From assembly GCF_010093595.1 (NCBI RefSeq), contig NW_022985444.1, positions 502,676 to 566,675 of the forward strand: DNA of 64,000 nt, given 5' to 3'. Positions within the stretch are counted from its first letter, which is position 1; every line of letters begins with the position of its first letter. A program made the position numbers and the translations under genes. Positions 45,401 through 56,627 of this stretch are shown one piece after another. The notes beneath the pieces are model-generated. The model was not told the DNA's origin, ran no database searches, and was given only the letters and a program-made list of their open reading frames with translations. The stretch comes from Mytilinidion resinicola (lineage: Eukaryota > Ascomycota > Dothideomycetes > Mytilinidiales > Mytilinidiaceae).

Positions 45401-46228
45401 CTGGCTCGAGTCCAAGTGCGTGCTACTTCTTGTTGGTATGTACCATATCTAGTTATGCCTTTCCCGTAACTCTTCAGCCGCTAACACCACATAGATCTCA
45501 ACAGGAAACTTCCGCACATCCACGCCCGCATCTGGCCGGCCAGGTTCTCGACCCGCGACGCCGGAGATGCAACATCCGACTACGAAGGCTGCTACCTAAT
45601 TGGCCTCACCAGAGCCAAGGACATCGACTCCAATACCACGATTGACGGTACCGCGTCAAAGGAAGCCCTTAAATCAACCCTCGACCGCTTCGAAGAACAA
45701 ATCCGAAGCGACGACCGCTATTACGATCCCACCTCCTCCTGGGTCCAGGTAACCCACGTGAAGCAATCCGCCCTCGGCGACCTCGCACTCGACACCCGCG
45801 AATGGGGCGTCTACGTCGCCGACGACGAGGCGGACAGCGACTCTGAAGACAAAGATCTCGAATCCGAGGACGATCTTCCTGGCGAGTTGGCTGCGACAAC
45901 GCTACAGGAGCCACGCATCACGCCTGTCGCGGCGGCGAAGCTACGACCAGCGGCTGATATTCTGTCACGGCTGCGTTGGGACCCGAACCTGGATTCGCAG
46001 AATTATATCGTTGGGTATGAGGATCGGTTCCTGGGGGCGAAGGAGATTGCGCTGGAGAGGTGGAAGACGGAGCAGACGGATGACGAGTTCATTCCGCAGC
46101 ATCGGATTCTGTACTTCAAGCGCCGGAGTGATGGGGTGGTGGTTTGGGATCGGAAGATGAGGGTTGATTTGATGTTTAGGAGTGGGGCTAGTGGTGCTGG
46201 GGGAGTAGAGAGGAGAGAGGAGGAGTAG
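42477..46228 (+). CDS. four-domain RNA-end-processing protein: 2H phosphoesterase + EEP + poly(A)-polymerase-type NTase + MJ1316/DUF504
   Basis: Exons 42477-44659, 44717-45435, 45495-46228 (introns 57 and 59 nt, each with a CTAAC branch) give 1211 residues; the ATG at 42477 is the first in frame. Domains: (1) 2'-5' RNA ligase-like 2H phosphoesterase, about 15-200, with HIN at 51-53 and HLT at 139-141; (2) endonuclease/exonuclease/phosphatase fold, about 263-572, with SYNVL, metal ligand E306 in LQEV, GDFN (431-434) and SDHWGV (561-566); (3) poly(A)-polymerase-type nucleotidyltransferase, about 600-960, with GSYG (650-653), the D662-x-D664 pair and D716, then the PAP central helices; (4) MJ1316/DUF504 RNA cyclic-group end-recognition domain, about 1121-1200 (DILSRLRWDP, VGYEDRF, IPQHRILYFKR, WDRKMRVDLMF), after an acidic linker. 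Together these suggest healing of 2',3'-cyclic or phosphorylated RNA ends and nucleotide addition. The role is inference; every domain keeps most catalytic residues. Confidence 0.9.
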
Positions 46229-46390
46229 AGTAGACGGACTGCGTTGAGGAGCAGCTACTTTGTACACTTGGTCTCGAAAAATGAGAGAAGAATTCCGGGC
46301 TCCAAGACCAGTCACGTGATCGGCCATCGACAGCACCAAGATCCAGACTTGCCTCACTCGCGGGGCAGAGTGGCCTGTGACATGATTTTC

Positions 46391-47236
46391 TTACCCAAGG
46401 GCGATAACTCGACGACCTTGTCTGGGAAAAGATGCAAAATTCCCACTCCTAGCTTGAATGTAACACTCTTTTAGGCCTCTCAACTTCCCTAGAGGCTCGA
46501 GTAGAAGGTCCTGTTGAGACCACTTGATGAAGTGGAGCACTAATCTCAATCGCAGAAGCCTCTTCATACTCATGATAGTCTTGCACATTGGACACCAATG
46601 ACTGGGTAAATACTCTTCTTTCTTAATATCGTAAAAGCTGACGGTCGGTGGCTCGAATGACCAGCTTATTTGGAGACTCGTTATGGCGTGGAGGCGCTGG
46701 GGGAGAACAGCGCGCTCGAAGTACATGAAGGAAGTAGCGGAGTCGAAGTCGAACGTAGGTTTGGAGTAGAGCATATCAACGGCTTCGGTGTAGACCTGTC
46801 GACAGGTCTGCAGAAGTGCTAACTCTGCTCTGGAAGCCCCCTGCCACGCCTCCGTGAAGTTGTCGTAGAGCCCGTAGTACGGAAACGAGGGGTATGTTCC
46901 TATGAAACATGACCGGTCGAAGTTGGTGGATTCTCCAGGCGCCGCAATCGGGCATCGTTTGTGTGCGAGGCGCTTGGGCATCCAGAGGATGTGGATGATG
47001 TCGCTTGAACAGCCCAGGACGTAGCCAAATATCAGGATTCGAAGTTCAGCAGGGAGATGCGCAAGGAGCAAGCACGTCCGTGGCTTAGGTCTTTCCCTAA
47101 AAGATAGGAGTCTGGATTTCTGTTTTGGTGGGTTGGATATATCGCGACGTCGTGAGGACCGCCGTCGAGGTTCTTGTTTCTTGAAGTACCTTTGCCGCTG
47201 TTCGTCTGTGACTGGTTTTAGTCTGCGCGAAAACAT
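46391..47236 (-). CDS. DUF7730-type fungal protein
   Basis: Single exon, 281 residues. After a basic N terminus (RRRSSRRRD) comes the pattern common to a large fungal family: LLAHLPAELRILIFGYVLG, then ALLQTCRQVYTEAVDMLYSK, PTFDFDSATSFMYFERAVLP and ITSLQISW. The first part is F-box-like. Such proteins are numerous in ascomycete genomes and have no known function. It lies tail to tail with the RNA-processing gene (163 bp between). Confidence 0.78.
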   Translation of the reverse strand: MFSRRLKPVTDEQRQRYFKKQEPRRRSSRRRDISNPPKQKSRLLSFRERPKPRTCLLLAHLPAELRILIFGYVLGCSSDIIHILWMPKRLAHKRCPIAAPGESTNFDRSCFIGTYPSFPYYGLYDNFTEAWQGASRAELALLQTCRQVYTEAVDMLYSKPTFDFDSATSFMYFERAVLPQRLHAITSLQISWSFEPPTVSFYDIKKEEYLPSHWCPMCKTIMSMKRLLRLRLVLHFIKWSQQDLLLEPLGKLRGLKECYIQARSGNFASFPRQGRRVIALG

Positions 47237-48715
47237 GATTGTGGCGTATCAAAGAATGCGATTAAGATGGCTTGAGGGGAGGTTGGGAAGAGTGGAGACG
47301 AGATGAATAGAATAACGGCGTCTAGTACTGATGCGGCGTAGCGAGCGGGACGGGATGGGCACAACCTCACCTCTTCGGAGGACTCTTCTTCATCACAATC
47401 CATCTCAATACCTTATGGAATCGTTCCCCATCCTCACTTAATGATCCCTCGTGCCGGTCAAGGCTTCTAGGTACCTTATTATCTATCAATCGAGTGTCCT
47501 TATGCTCTGTTTACAGTACCTCATAAATCATGCCCCTAACGAAACGGGTTCCGTTTTCTTTCGCTGGACATTCCTTGCGGTCCTTCGAGAGCACTGGTGT
47601 TCATTCTCTTTGCATATCGTATTGAAGTTCTGTCTAAGAGGATATCTATGTCTGTGAGCCGTACAAAGCACACGGACCCGGACTATCTCTACCGAGGCCG
47701 CTCCTTAGAGAGCAGTTATTCCTAGTGGTATCTCTTCAAGTTCGATATTACAAGTTCGAGAGTCGAACCATCGTAAGAGCATCGTATCTCGTTCAATTGT
47801 CTCCGAGAAGTAATTTCCTTCCCCTTGAGATGTGGTGAATCTCCAAGTATTTCGGACTGTGATCTGGCGGGCACATGTGATTCAACGAGCGCAAATCTGG
47901 CCGGTGGCACGTGCCTTAAGTAAAGTACGCGACTGTTCTAAGGGTATATATTTCATAATATTTTAGGTGTATTTCAGAAATTGGGAATCCATGCTTGATG
48001 CCGGGCGATGACATAGCACACTCAACAACGCAAGCAATTGCGCAGTGTGTTAGAGCTCACGCTATTCCAAACCGTATCGCACAGTGACCAATTTCTTTTT
48101 GCCTCCTGAAGATCCCGGTTCGAATCACGGAGCGAGTGAATGCTTTTGCATTCACCATTCTTTTTTAGGTGACCCTCGTGATTCACCGTGCATACTGCAC
48201 TCAGTTTTGTCAACAAGTCACATCTGGTGTCATTTAGTACCATTCATAATCTGTCTGAGAATTGGCTGTGTCGTGATAACCGGCTAATGTCCTTGTTGGT
48301 TGATCTACTCTAAAGGGCTCCACAACTGGTATTCTGCTCCGCTCGGGCCATCTAAGTTCCGAACCTTTGTCTCTTAATTCAAAGATTGAAGTTGTCGCGA
48401 AGTTTGCACAAACCTTCCTTATTTCTGTTAGCCCACCCTCCATCCACCCTTTATCGCCCTCTCGACTTGTGAGAACTAGTGCTTAGCCTATCAGTAACAA
48501 TCTCGGAAGAATGACGCCTAACGAATCGAGGGGATGGAAGGGATGTCGTCATTGCCATCCAGAAATCAAAAAAGCTTCAGCTACCTAGGCTATGGGGGGT
48601 TTTTTTGACACCTTTAAGATATATTTTGCGGAAATTTGTAGCTCATATGCTCAGAGGGTTGCAAAGGCCCGCGCAGGTAACATTCTGAAATCCAACAAAA
48701 TAGGGATCGACTTAC
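47237..48715. other. intergenic region with a tRNA-like Pol III signature
   Basis: The 1.5-kb gap between divergent genes has no protein gene; minus-strand frames around 47722-47910 and 48022-48443 are featureless. The notable element is the tRNA-like stretch at 48038-48166, listed separately. A homopolymer pair G6T7 occurs near 48595-48607. Confidence 0.5.
48038..48166 (+). other. possible tRNA-derived (Pol III) relic
   Basis: An A-box-like TTGCGCAGTGTG (48038-48049) followed by TTAGAGC, a B-box match GGTTCGAATCA (48117-48127), a small hairpin (TGAATGC-TTT-TGCATTCA-like, 48136-48154) and a T run (48161-48166) appear in the order and spacing of a Pol III unit. No acceptor stem or clean T stem can be drawn, so it is not a functional tRNA; a decayed tRNA or tRNA-headed SINE would fit. 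Confidence 0.35.
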
Positions 48716-49501
48716 ATGAGACTCCCATGTTTTATCTCAGCCTCATCGCTATGTAGTGACTGCCAAGGTGGCACAGTGGACCACTCTCGCCGCAACTCAG
48801 CCCCATTCTTCCCGACTACGCCTCATCTAGATACTATGACCCCACCATTTCCCTCCAAACTATTTCTTCCATCAATATCTTCTCCATCGGTAAAAATGTC
48901 CGTTCTCACATCATCCTACGCGCGCCCCCTAGCCGGCCTTCAACTCCCCCCTCTCCTCCAAGGCCTAGTCCTCTTATCTTTACTCGCGCTAGGTGCTGCT
49001 ATCTTCACATGCGCAGACCACTACGTGCGTCTAATCAAATTCATCCAACTCTCCGCCAACGAAGAGTTAAGGACCGTCACCAGCGCGAACGCGCTAATCA
49101 CATTGGTCCGGCGCCACGAAGACAGGGCAACAAGACGCATCAATGAAACACGCGTAGTAAAGTCCTCCCACATATCCTCAAAATGCTCACTCACACATTG
49201 CCTTGTTCAGAACGCTGGACTCCTCTGGCCGTTCGTCGTTTCGGAGATCTCCCAATTGGTGGCATGCTTCTTTGCTGCGTCGCTCGCACAGATTTCATTG
49301 CTTTATGGGTATCGCTGCGGCAGATTCCATGTCTTCTTAATCGGTTTGGCTTTCCTTGCGATATCGCTTGTCGTGGTGCCATGGTCGACGTTTGGAGTGC
49401 TTGCTGTAATTGTGGCTTTGCTTCGGATGGTTGGGGGTAGGGCGAGGAAGATGGATGAGAAGGGAGAGATTGATGGAGGTAAAGGAGACGACGAAGTGTA
49501 A
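48716..49501 (+). CDS. small integral membrane protein of unknown function
   Basis: The frame from the ATG at 48716 gives 261 residues, but the first ~60 are low-complexity; the ATG at 48896 (MSVLTSSYARPLAGLQLPP) is a good alternative, giving about 201 residues. Hydrophobic segments: LLQGLVLLSLLALGAAIFTC, LLWPFVVSEISQLVACFFAA and FLIGLAFLAISLVVVPW, plus a following one; the C terminus is charged (GEIDGGKGDDEV). A 57-nt segment, 49154-49210, has GTAGTA at its start and a pyrimidine-rich TTGTTCAG end; it may be an in-frame intron whose removal deletes 19 hydrophilic residues. No family recognised. Confidence 0.5.
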   Translation: MRLPCFISASSLCSDCQGGTVDHSRRNSAPFFPTTPHLDTMTPPFPSKLFLPSISSPSVKMSVLTSSYARPLAGLQLPPLLQGLVLLSLLALGAAIFTCADHYVRLIKFIQLSANEELRTVTSANALITLVRRHEDRATRRINETRVVKSSHISSKCSLTHCLVQNAGLLWPFVVSEISQLVACFFAASLAQISLLYGYRCGRFHVFLIGLAFLAISLVVVPWSTFGVLAVIVALLRMVGGRARKMDEKGEIDGGKGDDEV

Positions 49502-49734
49502 TATTGGAGAACAGCTTGAGTGTACTTCTTTTGACGTTGAAGTTCCAGGAGAGTGGGGATGCGAAAAGGAGATCTAACTCGGTGACACACTCAAGAGGGG
49601 TATCAAACTGATAGTCGTGAAAAAGACTGGACGGAGAAGAGTTTCGAGAGTAGCGTAGATTGCATAGCGTATACGATTTCTTGCGACATCGGCTTCGCGC
49701 CAAATTTCAATAGGGTATCACTATCTCACGCTCA

Positions 49735-52700
49735 TTATCCTAAGATCTTCTCAATGACCCAGCCTTGCACGCCTTCTTTTCTTTGAATCACTCTCCGCAC
49801 ACCCAAACTCCAACCCATGCCCCCTTTTTCGCCAACTAGGCTGACTTCCACCTCACACTCTCTCCGCTCTTGTCCGCCCTTTGCTCTATGTGCTTCAACA
49901 ATCCTGCCTTTCGGTTTCGATACTCCCAGCAGCGGTGTGCCCAAAGCAAGATTCACGAGCTGGGGTCTCGTAATAGGTGTCAGAGGATGCATTCGTGTTC
50001 TTGGAACCTTCGTTCCGTTGATGGTAGAAGGTGCGGCGCGCTGCAGATGGGAGTAGATCATGAAGCCAGGCAGCTTGGGTATAGAAACGCGAGCGAGCAA
50101 TGAAGAAGGATGAAGATAAACGAATTGCTCCGCGGGGTCGTCAGTGGTCGGTCGACCGACGTGGGAAGGGAAAAGCGTAACGTAAGGAACCTCAATTGCC
50201 GTCCTGGGCTTCCGTGACAATTCTGGTGGGACTGGTGCCAGGTCTGCACGCATAGCAACTTGATCGATGAAACCAGCAGCACATATCTGCTTGAGAAGTT
50301 CTAGCTGCTCTGTACTTGGAAGTGGTAGTCTGGACTTGTAATCTCCAATTGACGCTGGGCGATGTGTGCGCACAATCGCTGATAGCTGGGAGCGTAACTG
50401 GCTCGCTTCGTTCATTGCTTTTGCATTCAAGAACATCTTGTCGCAAAAAGCATCCGTGTTAGACTCATATGCATAGGCGCAAACCGCGTTGTTGAGCTTC
50501 ATACAGTCGCTCTGTTTCGCGTTCTTCGAGAACTGTGAGAGTGCCGCGTTGTATGACTTGCGAAGCGCTGATCGCTCCGCAGCTTCGATGTTGTCCTGCT
50601 GAGTTCGGATTGCATCAAGGTCTTGGACTGGTTCCCTGAGACCAAGCTTATTCTCGGGAATGATCAATTCTGGAACGGAGAGAGCTGAGACTAGGGCAAT
50701 AGTCTCGGCTGTGAGCTTATGCGTCATGCCCATGACTAGCATTCGCGCAAAGCGGGGGTTGAGAGGATACAGTGATAGCTCATGTCCCAATTTGGTGACT
50801 TTGCCATCCGCAGATAAAGCTCCCAAATACGAGAGCAGTTTCTCAGCTTGGCGTAGGCTGTCACGATCTGGAGGTGTTGGAAATGGAAAGGTGGACACTG
50901 GTGCTCCCATGCTCTTGAGTTGTAGAACGACCCCTTCGAGTGGTGTGCGCATGATCTCTGGAGAAGCATACTCTTCAAAGTCTCTTTCAAACACAGCCGA
51001 CGAGTATAGTCGGTAACAATGTCCTGGGCCAGTTCGACCAGCACGACCAGCACGTTGATTAGCACTAGCCTTGCTGATCCATCCGACTTCAAAATTCTGG
51101 ACTCCTGTAAGCAGGTCGTACTTTTTTTCCTTTGATCTTCCGCAATCGAATACATATCGGATGCCTGGAATAGTCAAACTCGTTTCAGCAACGTTGGTCG
51201 CAAGAACTATGAGCCGCGACCCATCTGGCGGTGGTTCAAAGACTCGCAGCTGCTGGTTTGTAGGTAGTTGGGAGTACAATGGGAGTACATGTACTTTCAT
51301 GATTGTACTCTCGGCAGACTCTTCTCCGATGTTGAATTCTTGCTCGTCCTCGTCGTCGAAGCCATCGACAATTGATTCATCATCTGATCCGTCCTCGTCC
51401 CGATAATCATCGGCTTTGCCGCCGAGGTCTACATCTTCGGTTTCTAGAGGGGCATCGGCAGCTGATATTCGTATCGGCGCAGATTTTGCTTCCTGCCCTT
51501 GAGTTGAAGGATAAGCCTGCTTGAGCCTCTTTGCCAATTGCGTGATCTCGTTCTGCCCGGTGAGAAACACAAGCATACCTCCACGAGGAAGCTTCTTATG
51601 ACCTCTACTGACTTTTTCGAAAGCCTCTTCGACATAATCTCTCTGCGTTCTCCTTGCAAAATGGTTGGTGACAGAGTATTGTCGGCCTTCAGCTTTCAAT
51701 AATGGCGGAGGCCCATGCCGGAAAAGCCGTCGGTTTTCTGTGAAGTCTGAGATCCTTAGTGTTGCTGACATAATGATTAATTTTAAGGGCTTATTGCTCG
51801 GATTATCTCTTGCCATGTTCGCCCGAAGGTCGACGATCCTACTTAGCATGCCAATCAGGATGTCTGTATTGACGCTCCTCTCGTGTGCCTCATCAATAAC
51901 GATAGCTGAGTACTTGGTGAGGACGAAGTCTTGCGATATTTCACGTAGAAGAACACCATCTGTCATGAACTTGATAGCGGTCTTAGAGGATGCCGAGGAG
52001 TCGAATCGAATCTGGGGTCAATTAGCTGTTAATCCTTTAGCCTTCACCACAGTTCAATCTCACCTGATATGAAACCTTTGATCCAGCCTCTCCAAGCTCG
52101 TCGCCAACTCGTTTGGCCATGCTCACCGCTGCCACTCTTCTGGGTTGTGTGACTCCAATCAAGCCAGGGGTTGGACCATCTGGAGCTCCGTATCCCGATT
52201 CGAACAGAAATTGGGGTACTTGGGTGGTTTTACCGCTTCCAGTCGCACCCCAGACCACTACGACATCATTGTTATGAATTGCCTCCATAATTTTCTGCTC
52301 CTCAGCCACTATGGGTAGAGCTAAACGAGACTCCTGAATCTCTGGTGGCCGCTCAACATGCACGCTGAATGCTTTCCTAGTAGCATCGGTAGCCGTATTA
52401 CTCTCTAGCTCAGGAGGGAGTGGGTCCATTTCAGGGTCTCTGGGCGTGAAGCTGATAGGTCTTGTAGAAGTTTCTGTTACAATGGACGAAGGAGTGAAGC
52501 CGATTGCTTCATGTCTCTGCTGGGTTGCCCACGCCTTGAATGCTGATGTACGCTCTCTCCTAGATGCCTTCGTCTCTTCATTTTCGCTAGACGACATTTC
52601 CTCATCTTCGTCTTCGGATGATGAGCTAGAATCGCTGAGTCCAGATTCTTCTTCCGACTCATCCTGGGTTTCGGAGTGATCATCCTCTGGTACCCGCTCA

Positions 52701-53552
52701 TCTTCGGAATCTGTGGCCATATCCTCCTCTCCAGAGCTGAATCCTTCCCATTCTGGCTCTTCGACGACCGGCATAATGGCACTCTTCGGTTTTGTCCGTT
52801 TCCGCTTCTTAATGATCGGCTTGCCCTCCTCGTCGACTTCCAGAGGTCTTTTCAAGCCACTCCCAAAGCTAGCCACTGGCTTTTCGACCGGGCGTTCTTG
52901 GCTCTCTTCCCTAATCTCTTTCGTAGTAATTGCCTGGGGTTGTTCTGCGTCTTCCATCTGGTCCTCGTCGTCCTCTTCGCTGTCGCTTCCGCTGTCCTCA
53001 GGAGCTCTAGTCTTCCTCTTCTCCAGAATAACAGCCTCATTCTTCTCCACATCAATCCCAGCCTGCCGCTCCCTCAACGCTCTACTAAGCTTTTCCCTCG
53101 CGCTCTCAGTCGTCCGTCCCAACTTCTTCGAGCTCTGGTAGAGCGAGGTATCGACTTTCTGCTCCGCAAGTTTCTTGAGTAGGACAAGATTCTCTTCTTT
53201 CTTCAATTTCGTGTCCTACACCCAAATTACCCACATTAGCACATTCCTCACCCAACAGCACAAGCTCCCAAAAATTCTCCATTTCGAGAGGTGTAAATCT
53301 GAGAATTGAATTGAGGCCTACGATATATTTCTCCAACCTCTTCGCCTTCTTCCCAGACATCTTCCCCTCTTGTGCCCCCTTCAACTCATCCCGCAGCTTT
53401 CTCCGCTTCTCCTCCCTCTCGAGCTTCTCTGCGGGGATGATGAGCGTCGCATTCGAGTCTGCTTCGGTGGGTTCGGGCGCATGGCTGGTCCCTTGTGCTT
53501 TCTGGCGCGCGATGGCTTTGTGTTTCCTCTGCCGGGGGACAAATTTCGCCAT
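49735..53552 (-). CDS. DEAH-box RNA helicase Dhr1/Ecm16 (DHX37)
   Basis: Nucleolar helicase that releases U3 snoRNA during small-subunit ribosome assembly. Exons on the minus strand: 53552-53322, 53215-52064, 52011-49735 (introns 106 and 52 nt), all phase 0, 1219 residues, close to yeast Ecm16 (about 1270). The N-terminal ~350 residues are charged, with acidic patches and the basic start MAKFVPRQRKHKAIARQK. Helicase motifs: GATGSGKTTQVPQ (I), TQPRRVAAVSMAKRV (Ia), DEAHERS (II), SATLRI (III), ATNVAETSLTIPG (V) and QRAGRAGRTGPGHCYRLY (VI). The HA2 and OB-fold domains follow (LYPLNPRFARMLVMG; HPSSLL). Its start lies 210 bp from a divergent gene, suggesting a shared promoter. Confidence 0.95.
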
Positions 53553-53762
53553 CTTCTCGTCGTCGAAGTTGCCAAAAAGAGTTCATTTGAAGAGGTTCAA
53601 AATTTCGAGATGGACGACAGGGATCGTAAAGGCGGTGGCAGAAAACAATTTCGCCAAGACTTTTGCAACTCCCCGCCTTGAGCTTAGGATGTTCACCATC
53701 ACACAATTCCAAGCTCTCTGCAAATTCTACACTTGGACTGAGGTGCTTGATTCTCGTAAAAA

Positions 53763-54344
53763 ATGGCAGAAGCGGAGAGTTACACCGTAACATCCTCCCC
53801 CTACCCCGCCCGCACCAAAACCGCGTCCGCGAGCATAAACAGCATCCCCACCACCGCGACATCGATCTACTTCGCCGACAAGATCGTGCTCACGGTCACA
53901 CAAGCTGGGCGATTAGCGCACTGGGTACATCCATTCTCCCCCCATATTATAAAAACTCCTTCCCTCCCCCAACTTTCCACCCATCGCAAACTCAACTAAC
54001 ACCCCCGGCAGCTCCACGTCCCTCTCGACACCGAATCCCCCGCTTCCGAAGCCCCCCTCGAGCCCTCCTTCACCGACCCCCCCGACGACGAAAACTCCGC
54101 AGGTCCACCCTCAGACCTTTTACCGCTTTCGCATCTTACCGCGACGACGGTGTTAGGCGGCACGGTGCCAGTGCTAGATACGCTAGGCCAGCTGCTGGCG
54201 ACGCAGATAGCGAGTGCGATCGCGACAAGGGATGCGGCGGAGAGGCGGATGGTGGTTGTGGGGTTGGGCCTGGATAAGGGGCTGGTAGGCCGGGGGCGGG
54301 AGGGGTTTGCGGAGGTGGTGGGGTTGGTTTTGGGGGTATTGTAG
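53763..54344 (+). CDS. proteasome assembly chaperone 3-like protein
   Basis: Exons 53763-53924 and 54012-54344 (intron 87 nt) give 164 residues. Visible: SYTVTSSPYPARTKTASASI, SIYFADKIVLTVTQAGRLAHW ending exon 1, then LHVPLD, HLTATTVLGGTVPVLDTLGQ, LLATQIASAIATR and RMVVVGLGLDK. The strand pattern FADKIVLTVTQAGRLAHW and the TVLGG...LLATQIAS helix fit the Pac3/Poc3 family, whose members pair with Pac4 to help build the 20S alpha ring. The assignment rests on memory of the family, not on a search. It is divergent from the Dhr1 gene. Confidence 0.6.
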
Positions 54345-54490
54345 GGAGTGGGAGGGTTGGGATGGGAAGGGAAGGGGAGTATATGGCATAGCACGGCGTT
54401 CCAGTTGCATAGCGTTGATATACCCAAAAGCAATTCAAGAGGCTCAGATTTCACGAATGATATGAAGAGGATAAAGGAGGTAGATTGATG

Positions 54491-56627
54491 CTATATGATC
54501 TTTACAATGGCGTCATTGATGACTTCGGCGTCTTTGAACCAGTCGTCAACAGCTGGCTGTGGTAGGTCCTGGCGTTGCTGATATACCAGCAGGCCGATGC
54601 GTTCCCATGCGTCATCTACCTGCCGTAGAACCAGGAGGAAGAGATAATGTTGGTTCCAAGACGCAGCGTTCAAATACAAGAACTTGAGACAGGCAATTCG
54701 CGTTTTGAGGCTGACTTGATGCTCGCCGTCTGCGAGGAGGTCGTAGTCTGCGTAGAAATGGCTAGGATAGAGGTTTCGAAATCGACCGGGTATGTTGATA
54801 TCGCAGATTTCTGATTCGGATTCCTCCGTGGTCGTGCCAAAGATAAGTTGGCCTTGCAAGATGATATGGCTACCTTTGAGAGCTCCCGTGGAGTCTGGTC
54901 CTGCGAGAGACACATCGACACTTAGTAGCTTGGTACGAAGGACGAGAGGACTTCCGTGATCATGATCTCGAGCCTTTTCAGACATTTTGTCGATGGTGCC
55001 CTGGAAGCGGTACTTAATTGCATCAAGAACTGACTTTGCCTCTCTATTCGAGACAGAGGCCCAACTCCAGGTCGGCGCTCTCCAGACATACGGCCGACAG
55101 AACGATACTGGCTCATTGGTTGTCCACAGCATATCTTGGGTTAGGGTGCTTTCCCACAATCCTGCAAGATATCGAGACTGTATCGTCTTTTCCATAACCT
55201 TAACAGCGCCAGATATAGCAGGGAAGATGTCAGATTCGTACGAGAATCTCATCCGACTGTAGTCGGTGACCATATCTCTCCAGGCTTTAGCAGTCTGTGA
55301 ATGGCTGGCTTGGTCCAATATAAACTTCTGGTACTTTTGCTTGGGTTGCAACCAGAATGTGTCCCTCGGCAGTTCCGTGCAGCTACACGTACTGTGCGTC
55401 ATACACTCCCACATCATCTCGTGTTTGCCGAAGTGAAGTACGCGGGGACTCAAAAGGCGCTCTTGAAGAACCCAGCCTCGAGTCGTGAGAGGGTGGTCCA
55501 GCTGAGTGTGCAGTAGTTTTAGCTTTTCTCGAACAAAGATTCCCTTGTAGTTGGGTTGGTTGCAGACGCTCTCCAGTCCGAAACATAACTTCCGTGTTTT
55601 GGTTGGGCGGAAAAGACCTTCTCTAGACCCAAGCGAGGCGCTAGCTGCCAACGTAACAGCTGCGTTGCGATAGATAGTCCCCATGATAGTAGATTGCTCA
55701 TTCCAGTCGTCGGCATCTCCCTGAATAATGCATAGGCTATCGATCCACAGATATCGAAACTGCAAGCGGCGGGTGAAATCTATAGCTTCTTGGAAAGTCT
55801 TAGGTAGACTTTTCCACGGGATGCTTTTCCTGTGATTATCAAGGTTTGCCCGTGTTGTCTGGAAATGCGGCCTTTCGCCCCAACAGTGGCTCAGACATGT
55901 GTACATGCAGCTGACTCCTGGGGGAATATCTTTTAGAGTAATTTGGGTGTCCATTTCGGAAGTCCCTAGTCCTACATCGAGGACCCGGTAGGTCACTTCG
56001 ATCGATCTAGTGGTTTGGCCGCATAGAGACCCGTGATTCGTGATGCAATCGATCATCCATTCGTTCGCAGTCTGTAAGCTTTCCTCTGACTTCGTGTGGT
56101 CCGACATGAGACAAACTCGCGGGATGGTCTTTGGTATTCGAGAAATTTCTGGAGCAAATCAGTTGCTAGGTCAAAAAGCTCTCTTGTTCTTCACACGTGA
56201 GAAGTCGTCCCTATTCACAGACTCCCTGGGTATGAGAAGCGAATCAAGGAACTGATCCACACTAACTTTCGAGAGCGCAAATCTCAAAGCGTTTTTCACC
56301 AAGCTTCACTTCTAGCCCTGACCGGTGGAGGCTTACAATACACAAATCAGAAAACAGATAAGCGCCTTCAGGCCAAAACAGTAGAGCGTCGTAAGTGATG
56401 CTGCATAATGTGCAACTTTTTTTCATCGCAGATGTTTTCAAGTGTTGGATCGAGAAAATCAAGGATGGACCTTCTAGAGCGATAGCTTGCAAGCTCTTGC
56501 ATACGTCCTCAGCTGAGAACAAAGTCGGAGAAGGTGTAAAGGAATACGGTTCGACTGATGTGCTGTCTTGGTGAGGTTTTTTTGAGCTCTGGCGTGCACC
56601 TTCGGCGAAGAACCCGTTTTGATCCAT
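54491..56627 (-). CDS. HET-domain (heterokaryon incompatibility) protein
   Basis: Exons on the minus strand: 56627-56267 and 56148-54491; the 118-nt intron joins them in phase, giving 672 residues. The first exon encodes the typical pre-HET part with a CTLC pair. The HET domain (about 203-355) shows YTCLSHCWGE, LPKTFQEAIDFTRRLQFRYL, WIDSLCIIQGDADDW, IYRNAAVTLAAS and RGWVLQERLLSPRVLHFG. The C-terminal half includes RAPTWSWASV, standard in this family. HET proteins trigger cell death when unlike fungal individuals fuse, but most family members, probably including this one, have no tested role. It ends 146 bp from the Pac3-like gene's end. Confidence 0.88.

Noticed and set aside
52676..53182. 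168-codon plus-strand frame with hydrophobic look
   Set aside because: Antisense of the acidic N-terminal region of the Dhr1 helicase.
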